NCBI RefSeq assembly: GCF_008369195.1
Contig: NZ_VOBC01000006.1
Location: forward strand, 1 to 64,000
Reading direction: 5' to 3'
DNA length: 64,000 nucleotides
DNA from: Sporosarcina sp. ANT_H38
Lineage (GTDB): Bacteria; Bacillota; Bacilli; Bacillales_A; Planococcaceae
Of this stretch, positions 53,517-61,770 are shown one piece after another. The notes under the pieces were generated by a model. That model was given only the letters and a program-made list of their open reading frames with translations, had not been told where the DNA came from and searched no databases. Each line of letters begins with the position of its first letter. Position 1 is the first letter of the stretch. Position numbers and translations under genes: made by a program.

Positions 53517-54242
53517 TCACATATCGTCTTCGAATAGAGTTTCTAATATACGGCTTATCTTCCCCCGTTGAGCATCAGTCAATAACTTATCGTTGAAATA
53601 TAAATACTCCGTGTCCTTTAGCACTTTGTCCAAGGCAACATTATTCTTTTCAAACGTTTCTAGTGATTTCTTGAAAACTATATCCTTTGTGTAGTATTCA
53701 TTAGTATAATCTTTTTCACTGATTTCATTAATTACATCAACTCCCCACCAATTTGCATATGGAATTTTAGTTCTTTTGTAAATATAGTCATACAAATTAT
53801 TTAAACCCAATGCTTGCCCATACTTATTAAATAATTCAATATCGTTTATTCCTTGGTTTTCAATCATTCTTTGTTTCATTGGTGAGATGCCTGATTCAAT
53901 TTCAATTTCTAATCTGGTTTTCATTGAAAAGATTCTTATTTCACTTAGTATGAAGGGGCCTGGAAGATCTGTTCCTAGAACAGCATAAAGTTCAATTGTT
54001 TTCATCATGGATTGCGTAGGCTTGTCAATTCGTTTCAGTAATTCGATATGTGGTTCGGCATATAACTCTGCTATTTTTGTTATGAATTGAGTTGATGGGT
54101 TCCTTTTTCCATTCTCAACATTGGATACGTACCCTTGTGTTACTCCTATTTGGTCAGCAGCTTCCTGTATAGTCATTCCCATTTCTTTTCTACGCTTTCT
54201 TAAGTAAATGCCTAAATTGTTTTCAATAAGCTCTGTGTTCAT
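53517..54242 (-). CDS. XRE-family repressor of element 2
   Basis: About 241 aa: N-terminal HTH (YLRKRRKEMGMTIQEAADQI, TQGYVSNVENGKRNPSTQFI) and a long unrecognised helical C-terminal domain. AT-rich. Divergent from the gene at 54406 over a region with two large palindromes. Start ATG 54242 behind TAGGAG. Confidence 0.82.
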   Translation of the reverse strand: MNTELIENNLGIYLRKRRKEMGMTIQEAADQIGVTQGYVSNVENGKRNPSTQFITKIAELYAEPHIELLKRIDKPTQSMMKTIELYAVLGTDLPGPFILSEIRIFSMKTRLEIEIESGISPMKQRMIENQGINDIELFNKYGQALGLNNLYDYIYKRTKIPYANWWGVDVINEISEKDYTNEYYTKDIVFKKSLETFEKNNVALDKVLKDTEYLYFNDKLLTDAQRGKISRILETLFEDDM

Positions 54243-54289
54243 ATTGTTCAACTCCTAGATTTAATGTCTATAGCTTATTATATAACAAA

Positions 54290-54342
54290 ATATCGAAATA
54301 AGATATATTTTTAACTTTTATATCTTTTTGTTGCAAAGATAT
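54290..54342. promoter_or_regulatory. Palindromic operators of element 2
   Basis: ATATC-N7-GATAT at 54290-54306 and ATATCTTT-N7-AAAGATAT at 54320-54342, both with a 7-nt centre, between the divergent repressor and excisionase-like genes. Likely sites for the repressor. Confidence 0.65.
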
Positions 54343-54405
54343 TATTTATATGCTAGATTTTAATTATAGTAATTTAATTACTAATAAATGAAAGGTGGCA
54401 TAAAC

Positions 54406-54717
54406 ATGATTAGTTTGCAGTTGAATGAAGGCTTGCTTGAACAGATTTACAAGGAAAAAGTTGATGAATATTTGAAATCAGTAGAAAAAGACAGTATGTT
54501 CATGACATTTAATGATCTTGTTAAATACCTGAACATGAGCAATGTTTCGATACGTGAATTTCTATTATGGCGAGATGATTTCCCAAAGATTCGATTGGGT
54601 AGCAAGTGGCTATTTCCGAGTAAAGAAGTTGCTGTTTTTATGGAAAAGTATCTGGAAGAAGTCAGAGCGGTTGGGGGAGATATACATGCGATGAAACGTC
54701 ACAAGCTTGGACGTTAA
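54406..54717 (+). CDS. Excisionase-like DNA-binding protein
   Basis: A 103-aa protein with MTFNDLVKYLNMSNVSIREF, WRDDFPKIRLGSKWLFPSKE, the winged-helix pattern of Xis/MerR-like excisionases. Start ATG 54406 behind AAAGGTGG. Confidence 0.72.
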   Translation: MISLQLNEGLLEQIYKEKVDEYLKSVEKDSMFMTFNDLVKYLNMSNVSIREFLLWRDDFPKIRLGSKWLFPSKEVAVFMEKYLEEVRAVGGDIHAMKRHKLGR

Positions 54718-55040
54718 TATTAATTACCTTAATTAATCAAGTCAAACTACATTTATCGGTACTAAATGAGTTATGTTATCGCGTAACGTCAAAAGTTTTA
54801 GGTGTGTATCACATAGATACAACCACTTAAAATCATGCTAACGCTTAAACGCAAAATACTTTTTATAAAAGTATGCGTCAAGATCTGCCGTGCTAAGTGC
54901 GGCCAAGTCCTACCTGTGTAGGGAGTGTAATGAATGATTTTAGGAAGATGTAATTACCCGTATATGTCGTCATTTTCACTTTGTAGATATGAAATGGCTA
55001 ATAAAGTTGATGTTGCTAATTTAGTAAAAAAGTCTGCCGC
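54718..55040. other. Structured non-coding region before the primase gene
   Basis: About 320 nt with little coding potential but several stems: GTGTGTATC/GATACAACCAC (54809-54834), a perfect ATACTTT-TTAT-AAAGTAT near 54858, GCCG-TGCTAAG-TGCGGC near 54888, and CCTAC-CTGT-GTAGG near 54910. Candidate replication origin or small RNA. Confidence 0.45.
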
Positions 55041-55044
55041 TTGA
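54934..55044 (+). CDS. Possible small protein
   Basis: A 36-aa ORF (MILGRCNYPYMSSFSLCRYE ...) behind GGGAGTG. No family seen; may be chance. Confidence 0.3.
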   Translation: MILGRCNYPYMSSFSLCRYEMANKVDVANLVKKSAA

Positions 55045-55091
55045 GGCTACTACGCTTCAAATGCAGAAACAAATGGAAAGGATTTGGGGAA

Positions 55092-55961
55092 ATGAGTAAA
55101 ATGATTTTGTCTGAAAATATGAAGGTGGAAAATCCCGTTTTGCGTGCTGCAAAAGCTTATGCGGTACTACTATCATGGTCAGTGTTTCCAGTTCATTCGA
55201 TAGTAAATGGTGAATGTACTTGCGGTAGACAATGTTCATCGCCAGGCAAGCATCCAAGAACGAATGATGGTATGAAATCGGGTACAACAGACCTAAGTAT
55301 CATAAATAAGTGGTTTACCCGCTATCCAGATAGCAATATCGGGATTGTGACAGGGCAAGTAAGCGGTTTTTTTGCTTTAGATGTGGATGGTAAGGAAGGC
55401 GAAGAGTCGCTGGAACGATTGACTAGCCATTTTGGAGTATTGCCGGATACGGTCCAGGCCATAACAGGAAGCGGTGGCTCACACTATTTATTTAACTATC
55501 AGGAGGGCGTTGGGTGTAAAACGGATCTATTTCCATCGATTGATATTCGGGGTGATGGTGGATATATCGTAGCTAGTCCATCAAACCATACCAGTGGAAA
55601 TCAATATCAATGGGAACTTTCAAGCAGACCGATTGAAACCGAAATAGCAGAATCACCGCAATGGTTACTGGATGCGGTTATAACTCCACAAGGCACGCCA
55701 CAAGTTAAGGTGGAGTCATATTATTGGCAGAACCTTATAAGTGGAGTTAATGATGGAGGGCGGAATAACGCAGCTACACAACTAGCAGGGCATCTGTTCC
55801 GCAGATTTGTAGATCCTTTCATCATTATGGAAATAATGACTTTATGGAACAGTGAACGCAACAATCCACCACTAGACGATGGCGAACTATATACGATTAT
55901 TAACTCAATAGCTGGTAAGGAATACAAACGAAGGGAGGGAAAAGGACAATGGACAATATAG
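55092..55961 (+). CDS. Bifunctional primase-polymerase (Prim-Pol) with PriCT-like C-terminus
   Basis: About 290 aa. An AEP-type primase core: HSIVNGECTCGRQCSSPGKH (zinc/knuckle), GIVTGQVSGFFALDVDGKEG with the DxD metal site, SGGSHYLFNY and IDIRGDGGYIVASPS. The C-terminal helical part (NNAATQLAGHLFRRFVDPFI) resembles PriCT-1. Makes primers for element replication. Start could be ATG 55092 or 55101. Confidence 0.88.
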   Translation: MSKMILSENMKVENPVLRAAKAYAVLLSWSVFPVHSIVNGECTCGRQCSSPGKHPRTNDGMKSGTTDLSIINKWFTRYPDSNIGIVTGQVSGFFALDVDGKEGEESLERLTSHFGVLPDTVQAITGSGGSHYLFNYQEGVGCKTDLFPSIDIRGDGGYIVASPSNHTSGNQYQWELSSRPIETEIAESPQWLLDAVITPQGTPQVKVESYYWQNLISGVNDGGRNNAATQLAGHLFRRFVDPFIIMEIMTLWNSERNNPPLDDGELYTIINSIAGKEYKRREGKGQWTI

Positions 55962-57727
55962 GGAAATTGATAAGTCAACAAAGCGAACAAAAAAAAGAAG
56001 CCGTCCCGGAATGGGGACAGCCTATACCGTTCGATAATAGAACGCTTCCAGTGTTTGATCCCAGCGTCTTTCCCGATTGGCTAAGTAAATATATAGAAGC
56101 AGTTGCGGAAACAACACAAACTCCAGTAGATGCATCATGCTTTGCGGCTATATCCATTCTATCAACTATATCACAAACTAAGGCGATTTTACAGATTAAT
56201 AGCGATTGGAAGGAATCTCTAAATACTTATTCTATATTGGCTTTGCCACCAGGCTCAAGAAAAAGTGGTGTGTTTAAAGCGTTTCAAGAACCAATCACAC
56301 TTTTCGAGAGAGATGAAAGTGAAAGATTGAAATTCGAGATAAGCACCCAAGCGGCTGGAAAAAAAGCGAAGGAAGCTAGATTGAGGAAACTTGAAAAAGA
56401 CTATGCGAGCGACAACAAGGAGGAGACTCTTAAAAGTATTGAGCTACTTCAATATGAAATAGAATCAACTGAAATAATGCAGCCGCCCAGGTTAAGCACA
56501 AATGATGTAACGGTTGAGAAGTTAGGTCTATTAATGAGCGGGAATAAAGAAGCTATGTCCATTCTGTCAGCAGAGGGCGCTGGTGCTTTGAATAGCATAG
56601 CAGGTAGGTATGATGGGAACTCGGTGGATGCTTCAATGAACTTATATCTGGAAGCGTATTCGGGGGACTCGGTAACAATAGACCGTATGGGGAGAGAGTC
56701 CATATATTTGGACAATCCTAAATTAACAATCGGGTTATTCGTTCAGCCAGAATCTATGAGAAATCTTCCAAAGAACTTTCAAGACAGAGGACTTCTTCAA
56801 AGATTTTTCTATTCATTCCCACAGTCCTGGGTAGGTTATAGAGATATTGAAACAGAAACCATTCCAGAAGAGTTAAGAACGCAGTATATAAGCAATTTGA
56901 AACAGTTATTGGAGTTTGATCCATCAAATGCAATTGTATTGACGCTTTCAGAATCAGCCCAAAGGTTGGAAATTGAGAACCGTACGGAAATCGAAGTCAT
57001 GCTTCGTGATGATGGCAAGTTAGGTGGAATCATGACTGAATGGGGTTCTAAGTTGGGAGGTGGAATCAATCGGATTGCTGGTCTATTACACATAGCGAAG
57101 CACATAGACCATATATCCACCGCAACAACAGTAGTCAGTGAGGAAACTTATCTCGCAGCTAAAAGTCTAAGAGATTACTTTATAGCACATACAAAAGAAG
57201 CGTATGGAGTGATGAAGTCCACAGATGGCGAAAAAAATTGCATGTATCTATTGGAACGGATCTCGGACAAGTTTGAGGGTATTGAATCATTTAGTTATCG
57301 GGAATTACAACAATCTGTCAGAAGAAAGCTTGAATTAGTTGAATTGAAAAAAGGATTGAATCAACTCGAGGAAATGAATTACTTAAAAGTGTTGGATGAA
57401 AAGAAGAAAATAATCAAAATAAATCCATCATTTCTAAACACCGAGAAAAGAGTACTCAACGTACTCAACACACCAAAAAGTCATAAGCGTAAAGGGTTTG
57501 AGAAGAGTTCGGGTGAAAACTCAAGCGTACTCAATGTACTCGACACGGACACAACAAGTACGGAATCTAAAGAGGATGAGAACAACATGAGTACAGTGAG
57601 GACAAGTGAGTACGCAAGGGAACTCACTACAAACATAGATGGGAGTAAGGGGGAGGATGTCATGAGTACAGTGAGTACACTTTCCCAGGGTATAACAATC
57701 AATGAAGATGGTTCGGGGCTTCTATGA
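55949..57727 (+). CDS. DUF3987-family replication ATPase
   Basis: A 592-aa protein, DUF3987 (YfjI-like), commonly encoded next to Prim-Pol in phages and satellites and likely a helicase/ATPase. P-loop-like LALPPGSRKSGVFKAF, then LSTNDVTVEKLGLLMSGNKE, GDSVTIDRMGRESIYLDNPK and KNFQDRGLLQRFFYSFP. The last 100 residues are low-complexity with repeated VLNVL and STVST units. Overlaps the primase by 13 nt. Confidence 0.85.
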   Translation: MDNIGKLISQQSEQKKEAVPEWGQPIPFDNRTLPVFDPSVFPDWLSKYIEAVAETTQTPVDASCFAAISILSTISQTKAILQINSDWKESLNTYSILALPPGSRKSGVFKAFQEPITLFERDESERLKFEISTQAAGKKAKEARLRKLEKDYASDNKEETLKSIELLQYEIESTEIMQPPRLSTNDVTVEKLGLLMSGNKEAMSILSAEGAGALNSIAGRYDGNSVDASMNLYLEAYSGDSVTIDRMGRESIYLDNPKLTIGLFVQPESMRNLPKNFQDRGLLQRFFYSFPQSWVGYRDIETETIPEELRTQYISNLKQLLEFDPSNAIVLTLSESAQRLEIENRTEIEVMLRDDGKLGGIMTEWGSKLGGGINRIAGLLHIAKHIDHISTATTVVSEETYLAAKSLRDYFIAHTKEAYGVMKSTDGEKNCMYLLERISDKFEGIESFSYRELQQSVRRKLELVELKKGLNQLEEMNYLKVLDEKKKIIKINPSFLNTEKRVLNVLNTPKSHKRKGFEKSSGENSSVLNVLDTDTTSTESKEDENNMSTVRTSEYARELTTNIDGSKGEDVMSTVSTLSQGITINEDGSGLL

Positions 57728-58125
57728 TTGAACTACTTTCAAGATGCGAGCGTGAAGGAAATTCTTTATCACTTGAGGGCGATGGAATACGAGTTGAAAA
57801 CATCGCCCAGCTTCCTGCAAACTTGAAGAATGAAATAACTGCCAACAAAAATGAACTAATTAAAGCATTGAATAGGGATCTTCTTGCAATAGAGAACTGC
57901 ATACTAATTGGCATACCTGGAACGCTGTATACCTGGACGGTTAGCCGCTTTACCTTCGCTTATGTTGAATACGTTGATGGTGAATGGATTGCTACCAGAG
58001 AAACGTACAAACCAGGTGTGAGAACCGCAACAAGTCATAAAGTCATCGCAAAAGGAAACACATTCGAGTATGTATTTAATGAGTTTGTCGGTTATAAAAA
58101 CTTCATAACAAGCAACAAGAAGTGA
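57724..58125 (+). CDS. Protein with TubC-N-like docking domain
   Basis: A 133-aa protein. Residues 1-50 (LLSRCEREGNSLSLEGDGIR ... NKNELIKAL) match the TubC N-terminal docking domain often fused to or encoded beside DUF3987/primase proteins of mobile elements. ATGA overlap with the ATPase gene suggests a complex. The gap 58126-58283 has no gene. Confidence 0.65.
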   Translation: MIELLSRCEREGNSLSLEGDGIRVENIAQLPANLKNEITANKNELIKALNRDLLAIENCILIGIPGTLYTWTVSRFTFAYVEYVDGEWIATRETYKPGVRTATSHKVIAKGNTFEYVFNEFVGYKNFITSNKK

Positions 58126-58283
58126 ACAGGGGGAAGTATCTAGGTGGAATCTACTAGGTTCTGATCGAAAATAAGGTTCCGACAATATAAAGTCATTTTC
58201 CAATAATCGCAAGCTGTAAATAATTATCTGCCAAGGTAATTCAGTTCAGTTAAAGATAATACATTATTGAGGAGTGATTACAC

Positions 58284-58793
58284 ATGGCCGAAAAGTTAGA
58301 AAAGGGACCACGAAAAGTTATTAAGAAACGGGGAATGAATAAGGTTGGTCGAAAGCCACTATACACTGAATGGATAACTGAAGAAGGGTTAGCAAAAGTG
58401 GAGAATTGGGCAGAAGAAGGTTTGATTGGTAAACAAATTGCCCACAACATTGGGATAAACCACTCAACGCTTTACGATTGGATGAACAAATTTCCCGAAT
58501 TAGCCGAAGTCATAAGACGGGGACGAAAAGTAATGGATGAACAGGTGGAGAATTCGTTGCTAAAGAGGGCAATGGGATACCAATATGAAGAGGATGTATT
58601 GGAGCCGGATGAATATGGGAACCTGGTAGTGGTAAAGAGGGTGGTAAAGACGGAAGCACCGAACACGGCAGCTCAAATATTTTGGATGAAAAATAGAAGA
58701 CCCGAGGAATGGCGCGATAAAGTTGATATTGCGAATGAACATTCAGGCACAATAAGAATAGAGCTTGGAGAACAAGAGAAATGGTCGGAGTAA
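58284..58793 (+). CDS. Small terminase subunit of element 2
   Basis: A 169-aa protein: HTH (EEGLIGKQIAHNIGINHSTL, YDWMNKFPELAEVIRRGR) and the TerS block VENSLLKRAMGYQYEED, TEAPNTAAQIFWMKNRRPEE. Unrelated in sequence to the prophage TerS at 28452. Satellites use such a protein to redirect packaging. Behind GAGGAGTGA. Confidence 0.82.
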   Translation: MAEKLEKGPRKVIKKRGMNKVGRKPLYTEWITEEGLAKVENWAEEGLIGKQIAHNIGINHSTLYDWMNKFPELAEVIRRGRKVMDEQVENSLLKRAMGYQYEEDVLEPDEYGNLVVVKRVVKTEAPNTAAQIFWMKNRRPEEWRDKVDIANEHSGTIRIELGEQEKWSE

Positions 58794-58903
58794 TGTATCG
58801 GCACGGCGAGGTTTATGTACTTATACTATAGTAATGCCCGTGATATGTCCTAAAAAATGTCCGACTAGCCGCATAGGTACAACGCTAACAGCCGTTTTGC
58901 ATT

Positions 58904-58955
58904 AGGCGCATATCCACGACAAAACGACCCCCTTTTTTGTTGTCAATATGCGCCT
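58904..58955. repeat. Perfect 10-bp inverted repeat upstream of the resolvase
   Basis: AGGCGCATAT (58904-58913) and ATATGCGCCT (58946-58955), with an inner ACAAAAC/TTTTTTGTTGT stem. CGCATA recurs at 58870 and 59037. The gap 58794-59097 has no gene; these repeats may be the res site of the adjacent resolvase. Confidence 0.5.
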
Positions 58956-59097
58956 GTTTCCCTTGTGCAACTTATTCGATGAAAAAAGAATTCGATGACC
59001 ATAACTGCACATTTATGGCTACGTTCCTGATTTGCCGCATATATTAGGGTTATGAGGTGTCATATATCATAATCAAAAGCAAAGGGGAGAAAAGTTA

Positions 59098-59658
59098 ATG
59101 AAATACGGTTATGCGAGGGTATCAACGGCGGTCCAGGAGTTAGAGGTCCAGTTAGTTACATTGGAAGCGGAAGGGTGCGAAAGAATCTTCCGGGAGAAGT
59201 ATACGGGAGCAAAAACGAACCGTCCGGAGTTTACTGAATTGTTAGCCCACTTGGAAAAGGGAGATACACTTGTTGCAACTAAACTTGACCGATTAGCAAG
59301 AAACACTGAAGAAGGAATCAAAGTGATCCGGGAGCTATTCGAAAAAGGCATAAAAGTTCACATACTCAATCTTGGATTATTGGAAGACACCCCAACAGGT
59401 CGATTCTTCCTTCAAACTCTCCTGGCGGTCGCTGAACTCGAAAGAAGCATGATAATTGAACGTATGGCAGAAGGAAAAGCAATTGCAATGCTGCGAGATG
59501 ATTATGTAGCCGGCAGACCTCCCAAGTTTTCAAAGAAGCAGATTGACCATGCGCTTGCAATGCTCAATGACCATTCTTACACGATGGTTGAGGAAATGAC
59601 GGGGATATCCAAAAGTACATTAGTGAGAGCAGCGAGAAAGGCAAGAGCAGCAGAATGA
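59098..59658 (+). CDS. Serine resolvase/invertase
   Basis: A 186-aa Tn3/Gin-type recombinase: catalytic Ser9 in YGYARVST, TKLDRLARNTEEG, the E-helix LLAVAELERSMIIERMAEGK and C-terminal HTH (YTMVEEMTGISKSTLVRAAR). May resolve multimers or be a remnant of a transposon inserted between the terminase genes. Behind AAGGGGAG. Confidence 0.93.
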   Translation: MKYGYARVSTAVQELEVQLVTLEAEGCERIFREKYTGAKTNRPEFTELLAHLEKGDTLVATKLDRLARNTEEGIKVIRELFEKGIKVHILNLGLLEDTPTGRFFLQTLLAVAELERSMIIERMAEGKAIAMLRDDYVAGRPPKFSKKQIDHALAMLNDHSYTMVEEMTGISKSTLVRAARKARAAE

Positions 59659-59708
59659 CCACAAGCACCTCCACTCTATGAGTGACATTATAGAGTGAAG
59701 GTCTCTTT

Positions 59709-60119
59709 ATGATTAAAAAGGAATCCATTTACAACAATGACAGTGATAGCCGTACAACGAGGTTTGCAGGACGCTTGGATAACAGCCGAGGATATGCAAC
59801 TTACTATAATGGCAAGACAATCATGAGCAGTGTAGATGTGGTGTACCCCAAGGACGCAACAGACGCGGATCTTGGCAGGATGATGAAGCTGTCTAAATAT
59901 CTACAGCCGAAAGCTAACTATCTAGGATACAAAGGCAATAAGGATATTAACTCAATGGATGCTGTAAAGATAGGTGAGGCCATTGGTGTGGGTGAATCAC
60001 AGGCAAAGCGATTCATTAAGCGCATGACAGATACAGGTATGATGATGAGGGGAGCGAAGCGCTACTACATCAATCCTATCTACTTCCTCAATGGTAAGTA
60101 CATGAATGATGAGCTGTAA
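59709..60119 (+). CDS. Winged-helix protein, RepL/phage-regulator-like
   Basis: A 136-aa protein: AVKIGEAIGVGESQAKRFIK is an HTH and KRYYINPIYFLNGKY the wing and tail seen in RepL-like and phage replication regulators. Function not certain. Confidence 0.6.
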   Translation: MIKKESIYNNDSDSRTTRFAGRLDNSRGYATYYNGKTIMSSVDVVYPKDATDADLGRMMKLSKYLQPKANYLGYKGNKDINSMDAVKIGEAIGVGESQAKRFIKRMTDTGMMMRGAKRYYINPIYFLNGKYMNDEL

Positions 60120-60195
60120 TGGGTGTTTAAGCCACACCTCAATGACTCATTCTCTCAATGTGTACACGATTCATACGAACAGAGGGAGCAGGAAC

Positions 60196-60342
60196 ATGAC
60201 CAACACGGGTTTTAATGGAGGTGGACAAGAAAAGTCGAACGTCGTTTCGAATCGACCTTTTTATATATACCACCTCATCCGGAAAATTTTAAAAAATTAC
60301 ACCCCAAATGCGCATTGGAATAAACCGGAAATGGGTGTCTGA
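60196..60342 (+). CDS. Possible small protein before the terminase remnant
   Basis: A 48-aa ORF (MTNTGFNGGGQEKSNVVSNR ...) with AGGGAGCAGGA upstream, ending directly at the next ATG. Not recognised; may be non-coding. Confidence 0.3.
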   Translation: MTNTGFNGGGQEKSNVVSNRPFYIYHLIRKILKNYTPNAHWNKPEMGV

Positions 60343-60603
60343 ATGGCAAACCTAAAACTACACGGTTCTCCACAACCCAAACAAGAACAGTTCTTCCTAG
60401 CTAAAGTAGGTCATATTGCCTATGGCGGAGCAAGGGGAGGCGGTAAAAGTTGCGCAATGAGAAGAAAATTCGTTTTACTCGCCCTTCGCTATCCCAAATT
60501 AAAAATTTTATTATTACGTCGAACCATGCCCGAACTACGAAACAACCATATACGCCCTTTATAAGCGGAGCTAGACGGATTCGCACTTTTCTTATTCAAC
60601 TAA
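60343..60603 (+). pseudogene. Truncated large terminase subunit
   Basis: Only the N-terminal part remains: HGSPQPKQEQFFLAKVGHIA, Walker A YGGARGGGKSCAMRRKF, then LLLRRTMPELRNNHIRPL and a TAA at 60562-60564. The frame continues after that stop with AELDGFA, as in intact homologues (where a Gln codon would be expected), and ends at TAA 60601-60603. So there is both a nonsense change and a deletion of more than 300 codons. Confidence 0.85.
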
Positions 60604-60629
60604 CTGGCAGATTAGTTGAATAAGAGAAG
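60586..60629. repeat. 18-bp inverted repeat at the terminase breakpoint
   Basis: CTTTTCTTATTCAACTAA (60586-60603) and TTAGTTGAATAAGAGAAG (60612-60629) pair with one wobble around CTGGCAGA. It starts exactly where homology to the large terminase ends. Confidence 0.7.
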
Positions 60630-60677
60630 GAGAAGTTTTATGTCGTATTTGACCCATAAGGCAAAGGAGGACTGAAA

Positions 60678-60815
60678 ATGACTTATATAATCAAGTGCAT
60701 GACTTGTGAAAAAAGGTTGGGAGAATCAGAAGAACAAGTGACAACCACGCAATGTGTGGAATGTTATCACAAAAAGAAGAAAACAACACAAAAAAGACCA
60801 CTGATTATAACTTAA
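60678..60815 (+). CDS. Small zinc-ribbon protein
   Basis: A 45-aa ORF with CMTCEKRL and CVECYHKKKK, behind AAAGGAGGA. Its stop lies inside the following terminator. Confidence 0.55.
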   Translation: MTYIIKCMTCEKRLGESEEQVTTTQCVECYHKKKKTTQKRPLIIT

Positions 60816-60827
60816 TCAGCAGTCTTT
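60793..60827. terminator. Bidirectional terminator
   Basis: AAAGACCACTGATTA / TAATCAGCAGTCTTT with AAAAAA on the left, so on the minus strand it ends in TTTTTT. It serves the plus-strand zinc-ribbon gene and the minus-strand peptide genes. Confidence 0.8.
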
Positions 60828-60918
60828 ATTACAGTCGTATTGTGTCATAGTATGGGTGAATATTCTAGAAAATAAACATCCCAATTAACATAGGTAAGGC
60901 GTAAATACAAAAGATGGC

Positions 60919-61029
60919 TTAGGGGGCCATAGCAGCCGTTACTAAAGCAGAGCCACAAACAGAGGCCATATGACCTGAAACATCAGCCAAACACTCAAAC
61001 ACAAAACTTTTAGTACTGTTATTTGTCAT
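60919..61029 (-). CDS. Small peptide with two cysteines
   Basis: A 36-aa ORF (MTNNSTKSFVFECLADVSGH, then MASVCGSALVTAAMAP) behind a strong AAAGGTGGTGG. The frame is open upstream to an ATG at 61119 (adding a hydrophobic CPLAALLALLITLQLLLK segment, weak ribosome site AGGGGG), so a 66-aa form is possible. Function unknown; size and order with the next peptide suggest a bacteriocin-, toxin- or signal-like product. Confidence 0.5.
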   Translation of the reverse strand: MTNNSTKSFVFECLADVSGHMASVCGSALVTAAMAP

Positions 61030-61161
61030 ACTAACCACCACCTTTGATTTTGCTTTTAAAAGTAACTGTAATGTTATAAGCAATGCTAATAACGCTGCTA
61101 AAGGGCATGCCAGGCTCATGAGCCCCCTAAAACATCTTTAAATAAAAGCCTCCTCCCTAAA

Positions 61162-61245
61162 TTACAGGAAGAAAGCTAGTATTGCTGTAGTAAGTGCAGC
61201 TAGTACTTTTACAGTCTTATCGGAGAATTTAAAGTGGAACTCCAT
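61162..61245 (-). CDS. 27-aa hydrophobic peptide
   Basis: MEFHFKFSDKTVKVLAALTT followed by AILAFFL: an amphipathic start and a hydrophobic helix. The ribosome site AAGGAGGTGG is near-perfect, and a 12-bp hairpin stands just upstream in the leader. An extended -10 (TGTTACAAT, minus strand 61343-61335) may be its promoter. Confidence 0.5.
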   Translation of the reverse strand: MEFHFKFSDKTVKVLAALTTAILAFFL

Positions 61246-61273
61246 CTGACCACCTCCTTCTTCTTTCCGGCGA

Positions 61274-61305
61274 ATACGAGTCCTGTGTTAACCCAGGACT
61301 CGTAT
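61274..61305 (-). other. Leader hairpin of the peptide operon
   Basis: ATACGAGTCCTG (61274-61285) and CAGGACTCGTAT (61294-61305), perfect, with an 8-nt loop and no T-run after it on either strand. It ends about 15 nt before the peptide ribosome site. Confidence 0.65.
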
Positions 61306-61427
61306 ACGAATCTGCCAAAAGAAGAAGTGTCATAATTGTAACATCTTTCAATTAATTAGGATAGTCATAAATAAAAAAAGTGGTGTGACATCGTAGACAC
61401 ATAAGGTGTAATAAGGAGGATGGGAAA

Positions 61428-61577
61428 ATGTATGATGGCGATAGAATGTGTCCTGATTGCGACACGGAGTCACTAGTAGAGAAGGGTTTAACTCAATGGG
61501 TGTGTTTGAATCCAGTATGCGAGTCAGTGTTTGAAACAGAGTACCTAGATTTAGATATTGAAAAAGAAGAAGAATAA
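61428..61577 (+). CDS. Small zinc-ribbon protein
   Basis: A 49-aa acidic ORF with MCPDCDTE and CLNPVCES Cys pairs, behind AAGGAGGATGGG. Unknown. Confidence 0.55.
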   Translation: MYDGDRMCPDCDTESLVEKGLTQWVCLNPVCESVFETEYLDLDIEKEEE

Positions 61578-61593
61578 TAAAGGAGTGATTTTT

Positions 61594-61770
61594 ATGGCTA
61601 GATTTTTAGTTAGATACACACACGTTGAAGAAACAACCTACGAACAGTGGGTTGAAGCAGTCAACAGTGACGAAGCGCTAGAGAAAATTAATGATGAAGC
61701 CGACTTTAAAGAAATTGTAGAAGTGCAGGGTGTTAGGATGAAAGACTTTGAAGTTATAGAAGAAGATTAA
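61594..61770 (+). CDS. Hypothetical small protein
   Basis: A 58-aa alpha/beta protein (ARFLVRYTHVEETTYEQWVE), behind AAAGGAGTG. Followed by GAACAGTTCGACCA, a spacer motif also present in the prophage. Confidence 0.6.
   Translation: MARFLVRYTHVEETTYEQWVEAVNSDEALEKINDEADFKEIVEVQGVRMKDFEVIEED

Noticed and set aside
60106..60195. Longer open frame upstream of the small ORF at 60196
   Set aside because: It overlaps the preceding gene without a ribosome site and shows no protein-like composition.
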